Shown here: piece by piece, positions 1 through 7,063 of the stretch | How positions within the stretch are numbered: the first letter of the stretch is position 1 | How the letters are laid out: every line of letters starts with the position of its first letter | NCBI GenBank assembly: GCA_947472655.1 | Contig: CANJCG010000080.1 | Span: 1 to 7,446, forward strand | From: Actinomycetota bacterium | Lineage (GTDB): Bacteria; Actinomycetota; Actinomycetes; S36-B12 | Reading direction: 5' to 3' | DNA length: 7,446 bases | The notes under the pieces: generated by a model | The model's input: the letters and a program-made list of their open reading frames with translations, nothing else | What the model was told of the DNA's origin: nothing | Database searches by the model: none | Translations under genes and position numbers: made by a program

Positions 1-3
1 AGC

Positions 4-9
4 AAAGGA
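4..9 (+). promoter_or_regulatory. Ribosome binding site of the secreted hydrolase gene
   Basis: AAAGGA lies 8 bases upstream of the ATG at 18, a normal Shine-Dalgarno spacing. It supports 18 as the start over the in-frame ATG at 48, although either start would leave a signal peptide. No promoter is visible because only 17 bases precede the gene. Confidence 0.7.
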
Positions 10-17
10 TTCACGGC

Positions 18-2081
18 ATGACTCGTGCACACCGTTCACATAATCTGATGATCAAGATTGCGGCCATTGTTTTAGGCATCGGTTCGATCATGACCTTCGT
101 GCCAACAAGTGCCCAGGCCGCTGACCTCACCACTGCACAGATTGATGCAGGCCTCAAGAGGTTCCAGACGACTTCTGCACGCGCGAGTTACTTCATGTCG
201 ATGGAAGTTGCGCCAGAAGTCACCGGTGCAGTGCCACTGAAAGCAGGCATGCATCGCTTGTGGGATATGAAGACTGCTTGGAAAGATGTGAACCCAGCGC
301 GCGACGTCTTCGATTGGTCTGTCTTGGACCAACGAGTAGCGCAGGCTGAAGCATCAGGCGCTCAACCGATGTTGGTGCTTGGCTTGACTCCGCAATGGGC
401 TGCAAGTGATCCCAATGCTGGTGATCCGCGTTGGGGATTAGGAACAGCTAGTCCACCGCGCAATATCGACAACTGGAGTGCATACGTTCAGGCAGTAGTG
501 AATCGTTATGGCTCGCGCATTGCGGCGTATGAAGTGTGGAATGAAGCAAATCTTCAGACTTTCTGGACTGGCTCATTCAACCAATTAGCAGAACTGACGA
601 AAACCGCGTACGACATCATCAAAAGCAAAAACGCAAATGCTCTTGTATTGATGGCTTCAACAACAACACGATTAGTTTCACCAGCAGCGAAGTTCACTAC
701 CGGATACCTTCAAGCATTGGAACAATACAGAAACCCATTTGATGGATACACCATTCATACGTATCCAGCAGGAGACATTCCTATTGCTGGAATCTCAGCG
801 CAGCGGATCTCCGATATCAAAGCCTGGCAAACTGCGGTGGTTAAAGCAGTTGGCCCGGATTCACCACTACTTGATCGTTTAATTTTCGACACCGAAGTGA
901 ATTACGGACTTGCAGGTCCAGGATCTCGAGCAGGTACGCATTTTACGGATGCGCAGGGCGCGACTCTGCTTGAGCAGACGTACCGCGACTCTGCGGCTCT
1001 GGGTATTGACGCAACGTTCTGGTACCTCTACACCGCAGCGCCATTTGACTTACTCGGTGTCCAGATGTGGTCGGGATCGCCAGAAACAAATGCGAAATGG
1101 ACTGAAATGCGCGCGGGGTCTCCGGGTGCACCTTCGGCAACACCGTCACCTTCAAGTTCCTCTGGAATTCGATATAGCGCACCAACGGTGCCACTGAATT
1201 TCAAGGTTCGACAGGTCGCAGGCGCTGCAGTGCAAACTTGGGATGCACCACGTACCCTTGGCGAGGATGCAGTGACCGGCTACGAACTCAACTTGCAGTG
1301 CCCTTACTTATGTGATGGGCCTGAGGGTTACTCGGTAGACCTAGGTGCCAATACTTTTAAGTATGTGAGCCCGCTCCCGAACCTGGGTGGAGTCACGTAT
1401 TACTACCGGCTTCGGGCGGTGAATTCAGCCGGCACGTCAGGTTGGACGTCACTTATTGCTCTCAAAGCCACAGACCAACTGAAACCACCAACCAATGTGA
1501 GTGCATGGGGAAGCGCATCGGCAATGCTTGTGTTTTGGAACGGTAGCTCGCTTCCGACTGATGAAATACGTGGATATGAAATATCCGCGCAAACTTCAAG
1601 TCAGAAAGAACCTGTGGTTGTGCGGACAATTGGAATTAAGACAGCTGCAAGGTTCTCCCGATCTGAACTTGGGGCACGACTAAATGAGAGTGTCAACTTC
1701 TCTGTGAAGACAATTGATATCCACGGGGTTAAATCACGCTCTTCTGGGGTGTCACCCACGCGCCAGTTCACCGACACTGTCCCAACGCCAGATGCTTTCG
1801 CTGCTACCTATGAACGCTCATCTGATGTGCTCACAATAAGGTGGAAACGACCTGACGGCGCAGAAGTAGGCGGGGATAACGTCTTGGGTTATGAATTTGA
1901 ATACATCTGGCCCGGGACCACAACGTGGACACACTTTGATTCGCCAATCGTCGGTGCGACGCAAGCTGCCTTCAGTCTCGCCAACGTTCCTACTGGTGGC
2001 ATGACCGTGCGAATTCGCAGCATTGGCTGGCCTGGTCAGGCATATTCAGGGTGGACGATACCGATTGGGATTCGGAAGTAG
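18..2081 (+). CDS. Secreted glycoside hydrolase-like protein (clan GH-A type barrel) with C-terminal fibronectin III-like domains
   Basis: This 687-residue protein is probably exported and acts on an unknown polysaccharide or glycoside. Residues 1-34 look like a signal peptide: Arg/His-rich start, hydrophobic stretch about 13-29, and an AQA site at 32-34 with likely cleavage before Ala35. Residues about 40-365 resemble GH39/GH5-like (alpha/beta)8 barrels. WNEAN at 174-178 gives a candidate acid/base Glu176, and FDTE at 290-293 gives a candidate nucleophile Glu293. An Ala/Pro/Ser linker (about 366-388) leads to three fibronectin III-like units (about 390-487, 489-585, 590-685), the first carrying a close Cys428/Cys432 pair. 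No sortase motif or membrane anchor is visible at the C-terminus, so release or non-covalent attachment is inferred. The fold and secretion are well supported; family and substrate are not. It precedes dnaX but shows no functional link to it. Confidence 0.8.
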   Translation: MTRAHRSHNLMIKIAAIVLGIGSIMTFVPTSAQAADLTTAQIDAGLKRFQTTSARASYFMSMEVAPEVTGAVPLKAGMHRLWDMKTAWKDVNPARDVFDWSVLDQRVAQAEASGAQPMLVLGLTPQWAASDPNAGDPRWGLGTASPPRNIDNWSAYVQAVVNRYGSRIAAYEVWNEANLQTFWTGSFNQLAELTKTAYDIIKSKNANALVLMASTTTRLVSPAAKFTTGYLQALEQYRNPFDGYTIHTYPAGDIPIAGISAQRISDIKAWQTAVVKAVGPDSPLLDRLIFDTEVNYGLAGPGSRAGTHFTDAQGATLLEQTYRDSAALGIDATFWYLYTAAPFDLLGVQMWSGSPETNAKWTEMRAGSPGAPSATPSPSSSSGIRYSAPTVPLNFKVRQVAGAAVQTWDAPRTLGEDAVTGYELNLQCPYLCDGPEGYSVDLGANTFKYVSPLPNLGGVTYYYRLRAVNSAGTSGWTSLIALKATDQLKPPTNVSAWGSASAMLVFWNGSSLPTDEIRGYEISAQTSSQKEPVVVRTIGIKTAARFSRSELGARLNESVNFSVKTIDIHGVKSRSSGVSPTRQFTDTVPTPDAFAATYERSSDVLTIRWKRPDGAEVGGDNVLGYEFEYIWPGTTTWTHFDSPIVGATQAAFSLANVPTGGMTVRIRSIGWPGQAYSGWTIPIGIRK

Positions 2082-2126
2082 CCCCTGTTCCTTCAGTAAC
2101 TCTTTACACCTGCCGCGTTGTCGGTT

Positions 2127-2162
2127 CAGGGCCATAGACTCAGACCCGTGTCTATGGCCTTG
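2127..2162. repeat. Inverted repeat across the dnaX -10 box and start codons
   Basis: GGCCATAGAC (2130-2139) and GTCTATGGCC (2150-2159) are perfect reverse complements separated by 10 bases. The pairing extends outward through a G-T wobble (2129/2160), A-T (2128/2161) and C-G (2127/2162), giving 13 pairs. The left arm contains most of the -10 hexamer. The loop and right arm contain the GTG at 2148 and the ATG at 2154. No T-run follows, so a classical terminator for the upstream gene is unlikely. It could be a DNA operator or, in a transcript started further upstream, a hairpin that hides the start codons. The repeat is seen directly; the function is inferred. Confidence 0.6.
2135..2140 (+). 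promoter_or_regulatory. Probable -10 element of a leaderless dnaX promoter
   Basis: TAGACT fits the actinobacterial TANNNT -10 pattern. It ends 7 bases before the GTG at 2148, so transcription starting at the usual distance would begin on or beside the start codon. There is no Shine-Dalgarno sequence before 2148 or 2154, as expected for a leaderless mRNA. No convincing -35 box is visible at 16-18 bases spacing. Confidence 0.55.
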
Positions 2163-4049
2163 TATCGCACCTATCGCCCAGCTTCCCTGTCGGAAGTGGT
2201 CGGTCAGGAGCACGTCACCGGGCCACTGACGCGGGCCTTGCAAAACAACCTCACCCATCATGCGTATCTGTTTGCTGGCCCTCGTGGCTGCGGTAAGACC
2301 TCCACTGCTCGCATCATGGCCCGCTCGCTTAATTGTGAGCAGGGCCCAACGCCCACTCCCTGCGGCGTATGTCAGAGCTGCCTCGATCTGGCCCCTAATG
2401 GCGCAGGCTCAATTGATGTCATTGAATTAGATGCAGCCAGTCATGGTGGTGTTGAAGACACTCGTGATCTGCGTGAGCGTGCGATGTTTGCTCCGGCTTC
2501 GTCGCGCTTCAAGGTCTACATCATCGATGAAGCTCATATGGTTACCTCAGCGGGTTTCAATGCGTTACTCAAACTGGTCGAAGAGCCGCCTCCTCACGTG
2601 CGCTTTATTTTCGCGACCACCGAAGTCGACAAAGTGTTGCCAACTATTCGTTCGCGCACGCACAACTACACCTTTCGTTTGGTTTCAGCTCGCGAACTGC
2701 AGATTCACTTGGCTTCAATCTGTGATCAAGAAGGTGTCTCCGCAGACCCCGCTGCGCTTGCACTCATTGCCAAGGCAGGTGCCGGCAGTGTGCGCGACAG
2801 TCTTTCAATCCTTGGTCAGGTGATTGCAGGTTCGGGTCCTGAAGGTGTGACATACGCCGACACTGTGATGCAACTGGGTATGACCGATATGACATTGCTT
2901 GATGAAACTGTCGATGCATTAATTTCCCGCGACGGCGCTGAGTTATTTGGCACCATTGAAAAAGTCATGGATGCCGGCCACGAGCCACGTCGCTTTGTGA
3001 GCGATCTTGTTGAACGCCTTCGAGATTTGATTGTGTTGCAGCATGTGCCGGGGGCTGCAGCTGCTGCGCTGATTGATGGACCAGACGAACTCATTGCACG
3101 TGAACTTGAACAGTCAAAATTGATTGGTACTGCTGAACTTTCTCGCGCGGCAGACATCGTGAGCGAAGCGCTCGGCGAATTAAAAGGTGCAACTGCGCCG
3201 CGGCTGCAACTCGAACTGATGTGTGCCCGCCTTTTGCTACCGGCAATTGATGCTGATGAGCGCGGACTTCGCGCTCGCCTTGATCAACTAGAGCGTCGTC
3301 TTGCCTCTGCTCCAGTTGATGCAATTCTTGCTGCCAAACCTGGCGCTCCCGCACAAGCAGGTTCAACCCAAGGATCGGCACCTCAGGTATCTGAGCCGCC
3401 TATTGCTCGCAAGCTTTCTGACATCGCTCCATCAACAGCAGGCATCATCGTTGACGCTGTTTCTCATGATGAAGCTGCACCAGAAGACGAAGCGCGGCCT
3501 GCAGCGAAAGCTGAACCAGCAGTGGCTTCCAAATCGACTGCAGCGCCAAAGATTCCCAAGTCGGGCCCACCAGCCAAATCAGCATCTGTTGAAGTTAAGC
3601 CGGTAGCTGGCCCTACAAGTGGCGCGATCGGAGACACTCCACCGCTTTCTGATTTTGTAACAATGTGGCCAGCAGTCATGGAAGCGACAAAAACTTATTC
3701 ACGAGTTGCGTGGATGCTCTTTAATGCTTCCCAACCACTATCCGTAGCGAACGAGACCTTGGCTGTTGGCGTGCCGAACGCAGGGCAAGTAAATAACGCT
3801 CGCACGAGCGGCCATGATGAACGTCTTCGTCAGGCAATTCTTGATGTGATGCGAGCTGATGTGCGTATCGATGTAGTGCTCGCACCCAATGCAGTTGCTC
3901 CAAGCGGCACAGACGGCCCGGTATCAATCCCGACAGTTGATGAGGTTGATGCTCCGAGTCTTGATGATGATGATCAAGATGACGAGTCGGGTGTTGACCT
4001 TGCGATTCGCTCACTTGGTGCAACTCAAATCGGTGAGATCGAGCACTGA
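2148..4049 (+). CDS. dnaX: DNA polymerase III subunit tau (clamp loader DnaX)
   Basis: This is the ATPase of the clamp loader, which opens the beta sliding clamp and loads it on primed DNA at the cytoplasmic replisome. From the GTG start it has 633 residues. Visible elements are the YRP-x9-GQEH start, Walker A GPRGCGKTS at 44-52, zinc cysteines 63, 72, 75 and 78, Walker B IIDEAH with Asp127/Glu128, sensor 1 ATTE at 156-159, an arginine-finger SRT motif at 169-171 (SRC in many relatives), and sensor 2 Arg216 in GSVRD. A helical collar region runs to about 375, then a low-complexity Ala/Pro/Lys linker (about 390-495), a tau-type C-terminal domain (about 500-580) and an acidic tail ending GATQIGEIEH. 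GTG 2148 is preferred because of the -10 spacing; ATG 2154 (631 residues) is nearly as good, and TTG 2118 would put the promoter inside the gene. No frameshift signal for a short gamma form was seen. Confidence 0.95.
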   Translation: MSMALYRTYRPASLSEVVGQEHVTGPLTRALQNNLTHHAYLFAGPRGCGKTSTARIMARSLNCEQGPTPTPCGVCQSCLDLAPNGAGSIDVIELDAASHGGVEDTRDLRERAMFAPASSRFKVYIIDEAHMVTSAGFNALLKLVEEPPPHVRFIFATTEVDKVLPTIRSRTHNYTFRLVSARELQIHLASICDQEGVSADPAALALIAKAGAGSVRDSLSILGQVIAGSGPEGVTYADTVMQLGMTDMTLLDETVDALISRDGAELFGTIEKVMDAGHEPRRFVSDLVERLRDLIVLQHVPGAAAAALIDGPDELIARELEQSKLIGTAELSRAADIVSEALGELKGATAPRLQLELMCARLLLPAIDADERGLRARLDQLERRLASAPVDAILAAKPGAPAQAGSTQGSAPQVSEPPIARKLSDIAPSTAGIIVDAVSHDEAAPEDEARPAAKAEPAVASKSTAAPKIPKSGPPAKSASVEVKPVAGPTSGAIGDTPPLSDFVTMWPAVMEATKTYSRVAWMLFNASQPLSVANETLAVGVPNAGQVNNARTSGHDERLRQAILDVMRADVRIDVVLAPNAVAPSGTDGPVSIPTVDEVDAPSLDDDDQDDESGVDLAIRSLGATQIGEIEH

Positions 4050-4642
4050 TGTACGAAGGCATCATTCAAGACCTTATTGATGAACTTGGCCGGCTTCCGG
4101 GCGTTGGTCCGAAAAGCGCACAGCGCATCGCCTTTCATATTCTTGCTGCGGATCCAACGGATGTATTGCGGTTGGCTGACGCTTTGCGCGAAGTAAAAGA
4201 AAAGGTTCGTTTTTGTTCGGTGTGTGGAAACGTAGCTGAACAGGAAGAATGCCGAATCTGTCGTGATCCTCGCCGGGATCAAACAATCCTGTGTGTCGTT
4301 GAGGAATCAAAGGACGTCGTTGCGATTGAGAAAACGCGTGAATTCAAGGGTCGGTATCACGTACTCGGCGGAGCGATTAGTCCAATCGAAGGTATCGGCC
4401 CCGATGACTTGCGCATTCGTGAATTAATGGTTCGGCTTTCGGATGCCGGAATCGTTGAAATTATTTTGGCGACTGATCCAAATCTTGAGGGCGAAGCAAC
4501 CGCTACCTATCTGGCACGTTTAATTTCACCGCTTGGCATCGCTGTGTCACGCCTTGCGAGCGGCTTGCCGGTGGGTGGCGATCTTGAGTACGCAGATGAA
4601 GTCACTCTTGGGCGCGCATTTGAGGGCCGGCGTCGGGTTTAG
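4049..4642 (+). CDS. recR: Recombination mediator protein RecR
   Basis: RecR works with RecO (and RecF) to load RecA on gapped single-stranded DNA during recombinational repair. The 197-residue length is typical for the family. Domains in order: a helix-hairpin-helix with LPGVGPKSAQR at 16-26, a four-cysteine zinc finger (Cys56, Cys59, Cys68, Cys71), and a Toprim domain starting at VVEES (83-87, Glu86) with ATDPNLEGEATA at 141-152. A C-terminal segment follows with the conserved GLPVGGDLEYADE region at 172-184. The ATG shares one base with the dnaX stop codon (TGATG at 4047-4051). Only a weak, distant purine stretch (GGTGAG, 4032-4037) precedes it, so translation is probably coupled to dnaX. 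The ybaB/ebfC gene that often separates dnaX and recR is absent here. Confidence 0.96.
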   Translation: MYEGIIQDLIDELGRLPGVGPKSAQRIAFHILAADPTDVLRLADALREVKEKVRFCSVCGNVAEQEECRICRDPRRDQTILCVVEESKDVVAIEKTREFKGRYHVLGGAISPIEGIGPDDLRIRELMVRLSDAGIVEIILATDPNLEGEATATYLARLISPLGIAVSRLASGLPVGGDLEYADEVTLGRAFEGRRRV

Positions 4643-4722
4643 TCGGGCGTAAAGGATCTCCCCAAGGGCTTCCCCTGTTTTGTGAGGCAATAGCCGTAGG
4701 AAAGCGCTTGTGTTTCTGCGGG

Positions 4723-4728
4723 TAGACT
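4723..4728 (+). promoter_or_regulatory. Probable -10 element of a leaderless ask promoter
   Basis: TAGACT, the same hexamer as in front of dnaX, ends 8 bases before the GTG at 4737. No Shine-Dalgarno sequence lies between recR and that GTG, which fits a transcript beginning at the start codon. No clear -35 box is visible. The 94-base recR-ask gap contains no other convincing signal: a 4-pair stem at 4665-4676 before TTTT is too weak to call a terminator. Confidence 0.5.
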
Positions 4729-4736
4729 TGCCGATC

Positions 4737-6023
4737 GTGTCCTTGATTGTGCAAAAATTTGGTGGCTCAAGCGTTGCTGACGCTGCGAGCGTCAAGCGCG
4801 TTGCACGACGCATTGTCGATACCAAGTTGGCCGGAAACGAAGTTGTTGTCGTCGTTTCAGCTATGGGCGACACGACCGATGAGCTCTTGGACTTAGCAAA
4901 TCAGGTTTCGAGTAACCCTCCCGCTCGAGAAATGGACATGCTCCTGACTTCAGGGGAGCGAATTTCGATGGCTGTTTTGGCGATTGCGATTGCAGACCTC
5001 GGAGAAGACGCTCGTTCGTATACGGGGTCCCAAGCGGGTCTGATCACAGATGCGGCTCACGGTGCTGCCCGAATCATTGACGTCACTCCTAGCCGCATCC
5101 AAGAGGCACTCACCGCTGGTGCGATTCCAATCGTCGCAGGGTTCCAAGGTGTTGCTTTTGATACGAAAGACATCACCACTCTTGGCCGTGGAGGTTCTGA
5201 CACCACAGCTGTTGCTCTTGCTGCAGCTTTGAAAGCATCGGTATGCGAGATCTATACCGATGTTGATGGGATTTTTAGTGCCGATCCGCGAATCGTGCCA
5301 GCTGCCCGACGAGTGCCATTTGTGACCTATGAAGAAATGTTGGAACTCTCAGCCGTTGGGGCCAAGGTTCTTCACCTTCGATGTGTTGAATATGCGAGGC
5401 GTTTTGATGTGCCAATCCATGTTCGCTCGTCATTCTCTCAACTAGATGGCACTTTTGTTGTGTCACCGGAAGTTATCGCCACCGCTATCGCAGAAGGAAA
5501 AGCCATGGAACAGCCGATTATTTCAGGTGTCGCTTCAGACGTAAATGATGCGAAAATTACTGTTGTTGGTGTGCCGGATAAGCCAGGTGAAGCGGCTGCG
5601 ATTTTCCGCGCGCTTGCTGATGCATCCATCAACATCGACATGATCGTGCAGAACATTTCTGCTGCAGACACTGGCCGAACCGATGTGTCTTTCACTTGCC
5701 CTGTTGGCACTTCTAAGAAGGCCCTTGAAGCTCTCGAAGGCAAGCGATCGGCGATCGGTTTTGAAAACCTGATTATTGACGATCAGGTAGCTAAGGTTTC
5801 ACTCGTAGGCGCAGGAATGCGTTCGCATCCGGGCGTTTCGGCTGATTTCTTTACGGCTCTTGCTGAGGCTGGCATAAACGTTGAAATGATTTCCACTTCC
5901 GAGATTCGTATCTCGGTCGTGACGCGCGTAGATGATGCCAAGCGTGCGGTTCAAGCACTGCATACCGCGTTTGGGCTTGACGCTGACGGTGAAGCAGTTG
6001 TGTACGGAGGCAGCGGACGATGA
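4737..6023 (+). CDS. lysC: Aspartokinase, alpha (full-length) subunit
   Basis: The enzyme phosphorylates aspartate with ATP, the committed step towards lysine, threonine, methionine and diaminopimelate. It is often named ask in actinobacteria. From GTG 4737 it has 428 residues and begins MSLIVQKFGGSS, matching the family start; an earlier in-frame GTG at 4710 would add nine unrelated residues. Kinase-domain motifs are KFGGSS (7-12), TSGERIS (71-77), GRGGSDTTA (150-158) and YTDVDGIF (173-180). Two ACT regulatory domains follow (about 268-340 and 352-425), including QNIS at 305-308 and SHPGVSA at 363-369. This architecture is that of the Corynebacterium-type enzyme inhibited by lysine plus threonine, so similar feedback control is likely but not proven. 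Ser318 stands where, from memory, the Corynebacterium enzyme has the feedback-related Thr311. The gene overlaps asd by 4 bases. Confidence 0.96.
   Translation: MSLIVQKFGGSSVADAASVKRVARRIVDTKLAGNEVVVVVSAMGDTTDELLDLANQVSSNPPAREMDMLLTSGERISMAVLAIAIADLGEDARSYTGSQAGLITDAAHGAARIIDVTPSRIQEALTAGAIPIVAGFQGVAFDTKDITTLGRGGSDTTAVALAAALKASVCEIYTDVDGIFSADPRIVPAARRVPFVTYEEMLELSAVGAKVLHLRCVEYARRFDVPIHVRSSFSQLDGTFVVSPEVIATAIAEGKAMEQPIISGVASDVNDAKITVVGVPDKPGEAAAIFRALADASINIDMIVQNISAADTGRTDVSFTCPVGTSKKALEALEGKRSAIGFENLIIDDQVAKVSLVGAGMRSHPGVSADFFTALAEAGINVEMISTSEIRISVVTRVDDAKRAVQALHTAFGLDADGEAVVYGGSGR
5494..5497 (+). promoter_or_regulatory. Internal ribosome binding site for the aspartokinase beta subunit
   Basis: AAGG (within AGAAGG, 5492-5497) sits 7 bases upstream of the in-frame ATG at 5505, a good Shine-Dalgarno arrangement inside the coding sequence. 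By contrast, the full-length start at 4737 has no such site. Confidence 0.6.
5505..6023 (+). CDS. Aspartokinase beta subunit from an in-frame internal start
   Basis: Translation from this ATG (residue 257 of the full protein) would give a 172-residue product made only of the two ACT regulatory domains. In Corynebacterium glutamicum and other Gram-positive bacteria, a beta subunit of this kind is made from a start inside the aspartokinase gene and pairs with the full-length alpha chain to form the regulated enzyme. The start context here (MEQPIISGVASD) lines up with the known corynebacterial beta start region, and a Shine-Dalgarno sequence lies 7 bases upstream. The nested product is inferred from sequence and family knowledge; production has not been shown here. 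Confidence 0.65.
   Translation: MEQPIISGVASDVNDAKITVVGVPDKPGEAAAIFRALADASINIDMIVQNISAADTGRTDVSFTCPVGTSKKALEALEGKRSAIGFENLIIDDQVAKVSLVGAGMRSHPGVSADFFTALAEAGINVEMISTSEIRISVVTRVDDAKRAVQALHTAFGLDADGEAVVYGGSGR
6006..6010 (+). promoter_or_regulatory. Ribosome binding site of asd
   Basis: GGAGG, within the last codons of ask, lies 9 bases before the ATG at 6020. It fixes that start in preference to the ATG at 6032 and would allow asd to be translated both independently and by coupling to ask. Confidence 0.75.
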
Positions 6024-7063
6024 GTCGCCCGATGCATGTTGCTGTTGTCGGCGCCACCGGACAAGTTGGTGCAGTGATGCGTGATTTGCTCGAACAGCGT
6101 GACTTTCCAATTGAGCGGATTCGCTTCATGGCCTCAGCTCGTTCAGCGGGAACAACGCTGCCGTTCCGAGGCAAAGACGTGGTTGTTGAGAATGCCGAAA
6201 CGGCCGATCTCACCGGTATCGATATCGCATTGTTTTCAGCTGGCGGTTCAACTTCCAAAGCCTTAGCTCCGAAATACGCAGCGGCTGGCGCTGTAGTTAT
6301 TGATAATTCCTCTGCGTGGCGGATGGATCCTGATGTTCCTTTGGTTGTCAGTGAAGTGAACCCAGAAGCGATAGCGCAAATGCGCAAGGGCATCATCGCG
6401 AATCCGAACTGCACCACCATGGCAGCGATGCCAGTATTGAAGCCGCTACATCAGGCTGCCGGATTGCGTCGGCTTGTCGTGAGCACCTTCCAAGCTGTTT
6501 CAGGATCCGGACTAGCGGGCGTTGAAGAACTGGCTACTCAGGTTCGCGCAGTTGTTGATCAAGACATTGAAGCTCTTACTCACAGTGGAAAAGCTGTGCA
6601 GTTCCCTGCCCCGGTGAAGTACGTGGCACCAATTGCTTTTGATGTGATTCCGTTTGCGGGCAGCCTTGCTGATGATGGTTCACTTGAGACTGATGAAGAG
6701 CAGAAACTTCGCAATGAGAGCCGCAAGATTCTTGACATCCCAAACTTGCTCGTTTCTGGAACCTGCGTGCGAGTTCCGGTGTTTACCGGCCACTCACTTT
6801 CAATGAACGTTGAGTTCGAGCATGCAATAACCCCCGCAGAAGCGAGCGCGCTCCTAGCTACCGCTCCTGGTGTTGAGGTTGTAGAGGTTCCAACTCCGCT
6901 TGCTGCTGCGGGCGCAGATCCCTCGCTGGTCGGTCGCATTCGCCAGGATCAGTCGGTGGTCGGCAATAAGGGGCTCGTGCTGTTTGTGAGCAACGACAAT
7001 CTTCGCAAGGGTGCAGCACTCAATGCAGTGCAGATCGCGGAGATCATCGCAGCGTCAAAGTAA
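6020..7063 (+). CDS. asd: Aspartate-semialdehyde dehydrogenase
   Basis: The enzyme reduces aspartyl phosphate to aspartate semialdehyde with NADPH, the step straight after aspartokinase and the branch-point metabolite for lysine/diaminopimelate and for threonine and methionine. The 347-residue length is normal. The N-terminal nucleotide-binding motif is GATGQVG (11-17). The catalytic cysteine is Cys131 in NPNCTT, followed by FQAVSGSG (157-164) with Gln158. Substrate-binding and catalytic residues Arg251 and His258 are visible in CVRVPVFTGHS. All residues expected of an active enzyme are present. The start overlaps the ask stop as ATGA (6020-6023), so the two genes form one operon making consecutive enzymes. 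The last 9 bases overlap the end of the convergent minus-strand gene. Confidence 0.97.
   Translation: MSRPMHVAVVGATGQVGAVMRDLLEQRDFPIERIRFMASARSAGTTLPFRGKDVVVENAETADLTGIDIALFSAGGSTSKALAPKYAAAGAVVIDNSSAWRMDPDVPLVVSEVNPEAIAQMRKGIIANPNCTTMAAMPVLKPLHQAAGLRRLVVSTFQAVSGSGLAGVEELATQVRAVVDQDIEALTHSGKAVQFPAPVKYVAPIAFDVIPFAGSLADDGSLETDEEQKLRNESRKILDIPNLLVSGTCVRVPVFTGHSLSMNVEFEHAITPAEASALLATAPGVEVVEVPTPLAAAGADPSLVGRIRQDQSVVGNKGLVLFVSNDNLRKGAALNAVQIAEIIAASK

Noticed and set aside
2082..2147. Possible SRP RNA (ffs) or tRNA gene next to dnaX, as found in some bacteria
   Set aside because: The gap is only 66 bases and shows neither an SRP RNA core nor a cloverleaf.
3600..3760. Programmed -1 frameshift giving a short DnaX (gamma) product
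   Set aside because: The only A-run noticed (AAAAAC in ACAAAAACT near 3690) is not in the slippery-heptamer frame, and no stem-loop stood out after it.
3963..3974. Tandem GAT repeat near the end of dnaX
   Set aside because: Four copies encode part of an acidic tail typical of low-complexity DnaX C-termini; too short to call a functional repeat.
4664..4681. Rho-independent terminator after recR (AGGG-CTTC-CCCT then TTTT)
   Set aside because: The stem is only 4 pairs and the T-run is short and interrupted by G, so it is too weak to support.
4702..4709. AAGCGCTT palindrome upstream of ask as an operator
   Set aside because: It is only 8 bases with no extended symmetry or second copy in the window.
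5757..5769. Palindrome GGTTTTGAAAACC inside ask
   Set aside because: Six-base arms of this kind are expected by chance in several kilobases, and the sequence simply encodes part of the regulatory domain.
5851..6420. A 189-codon open frame on the minus strand across the ask-asd junction
   Set aside because: It lies opposite two strongly supported enzymes, shows no recognisable motif, and looks like an antisense shadow of their codon pattern.
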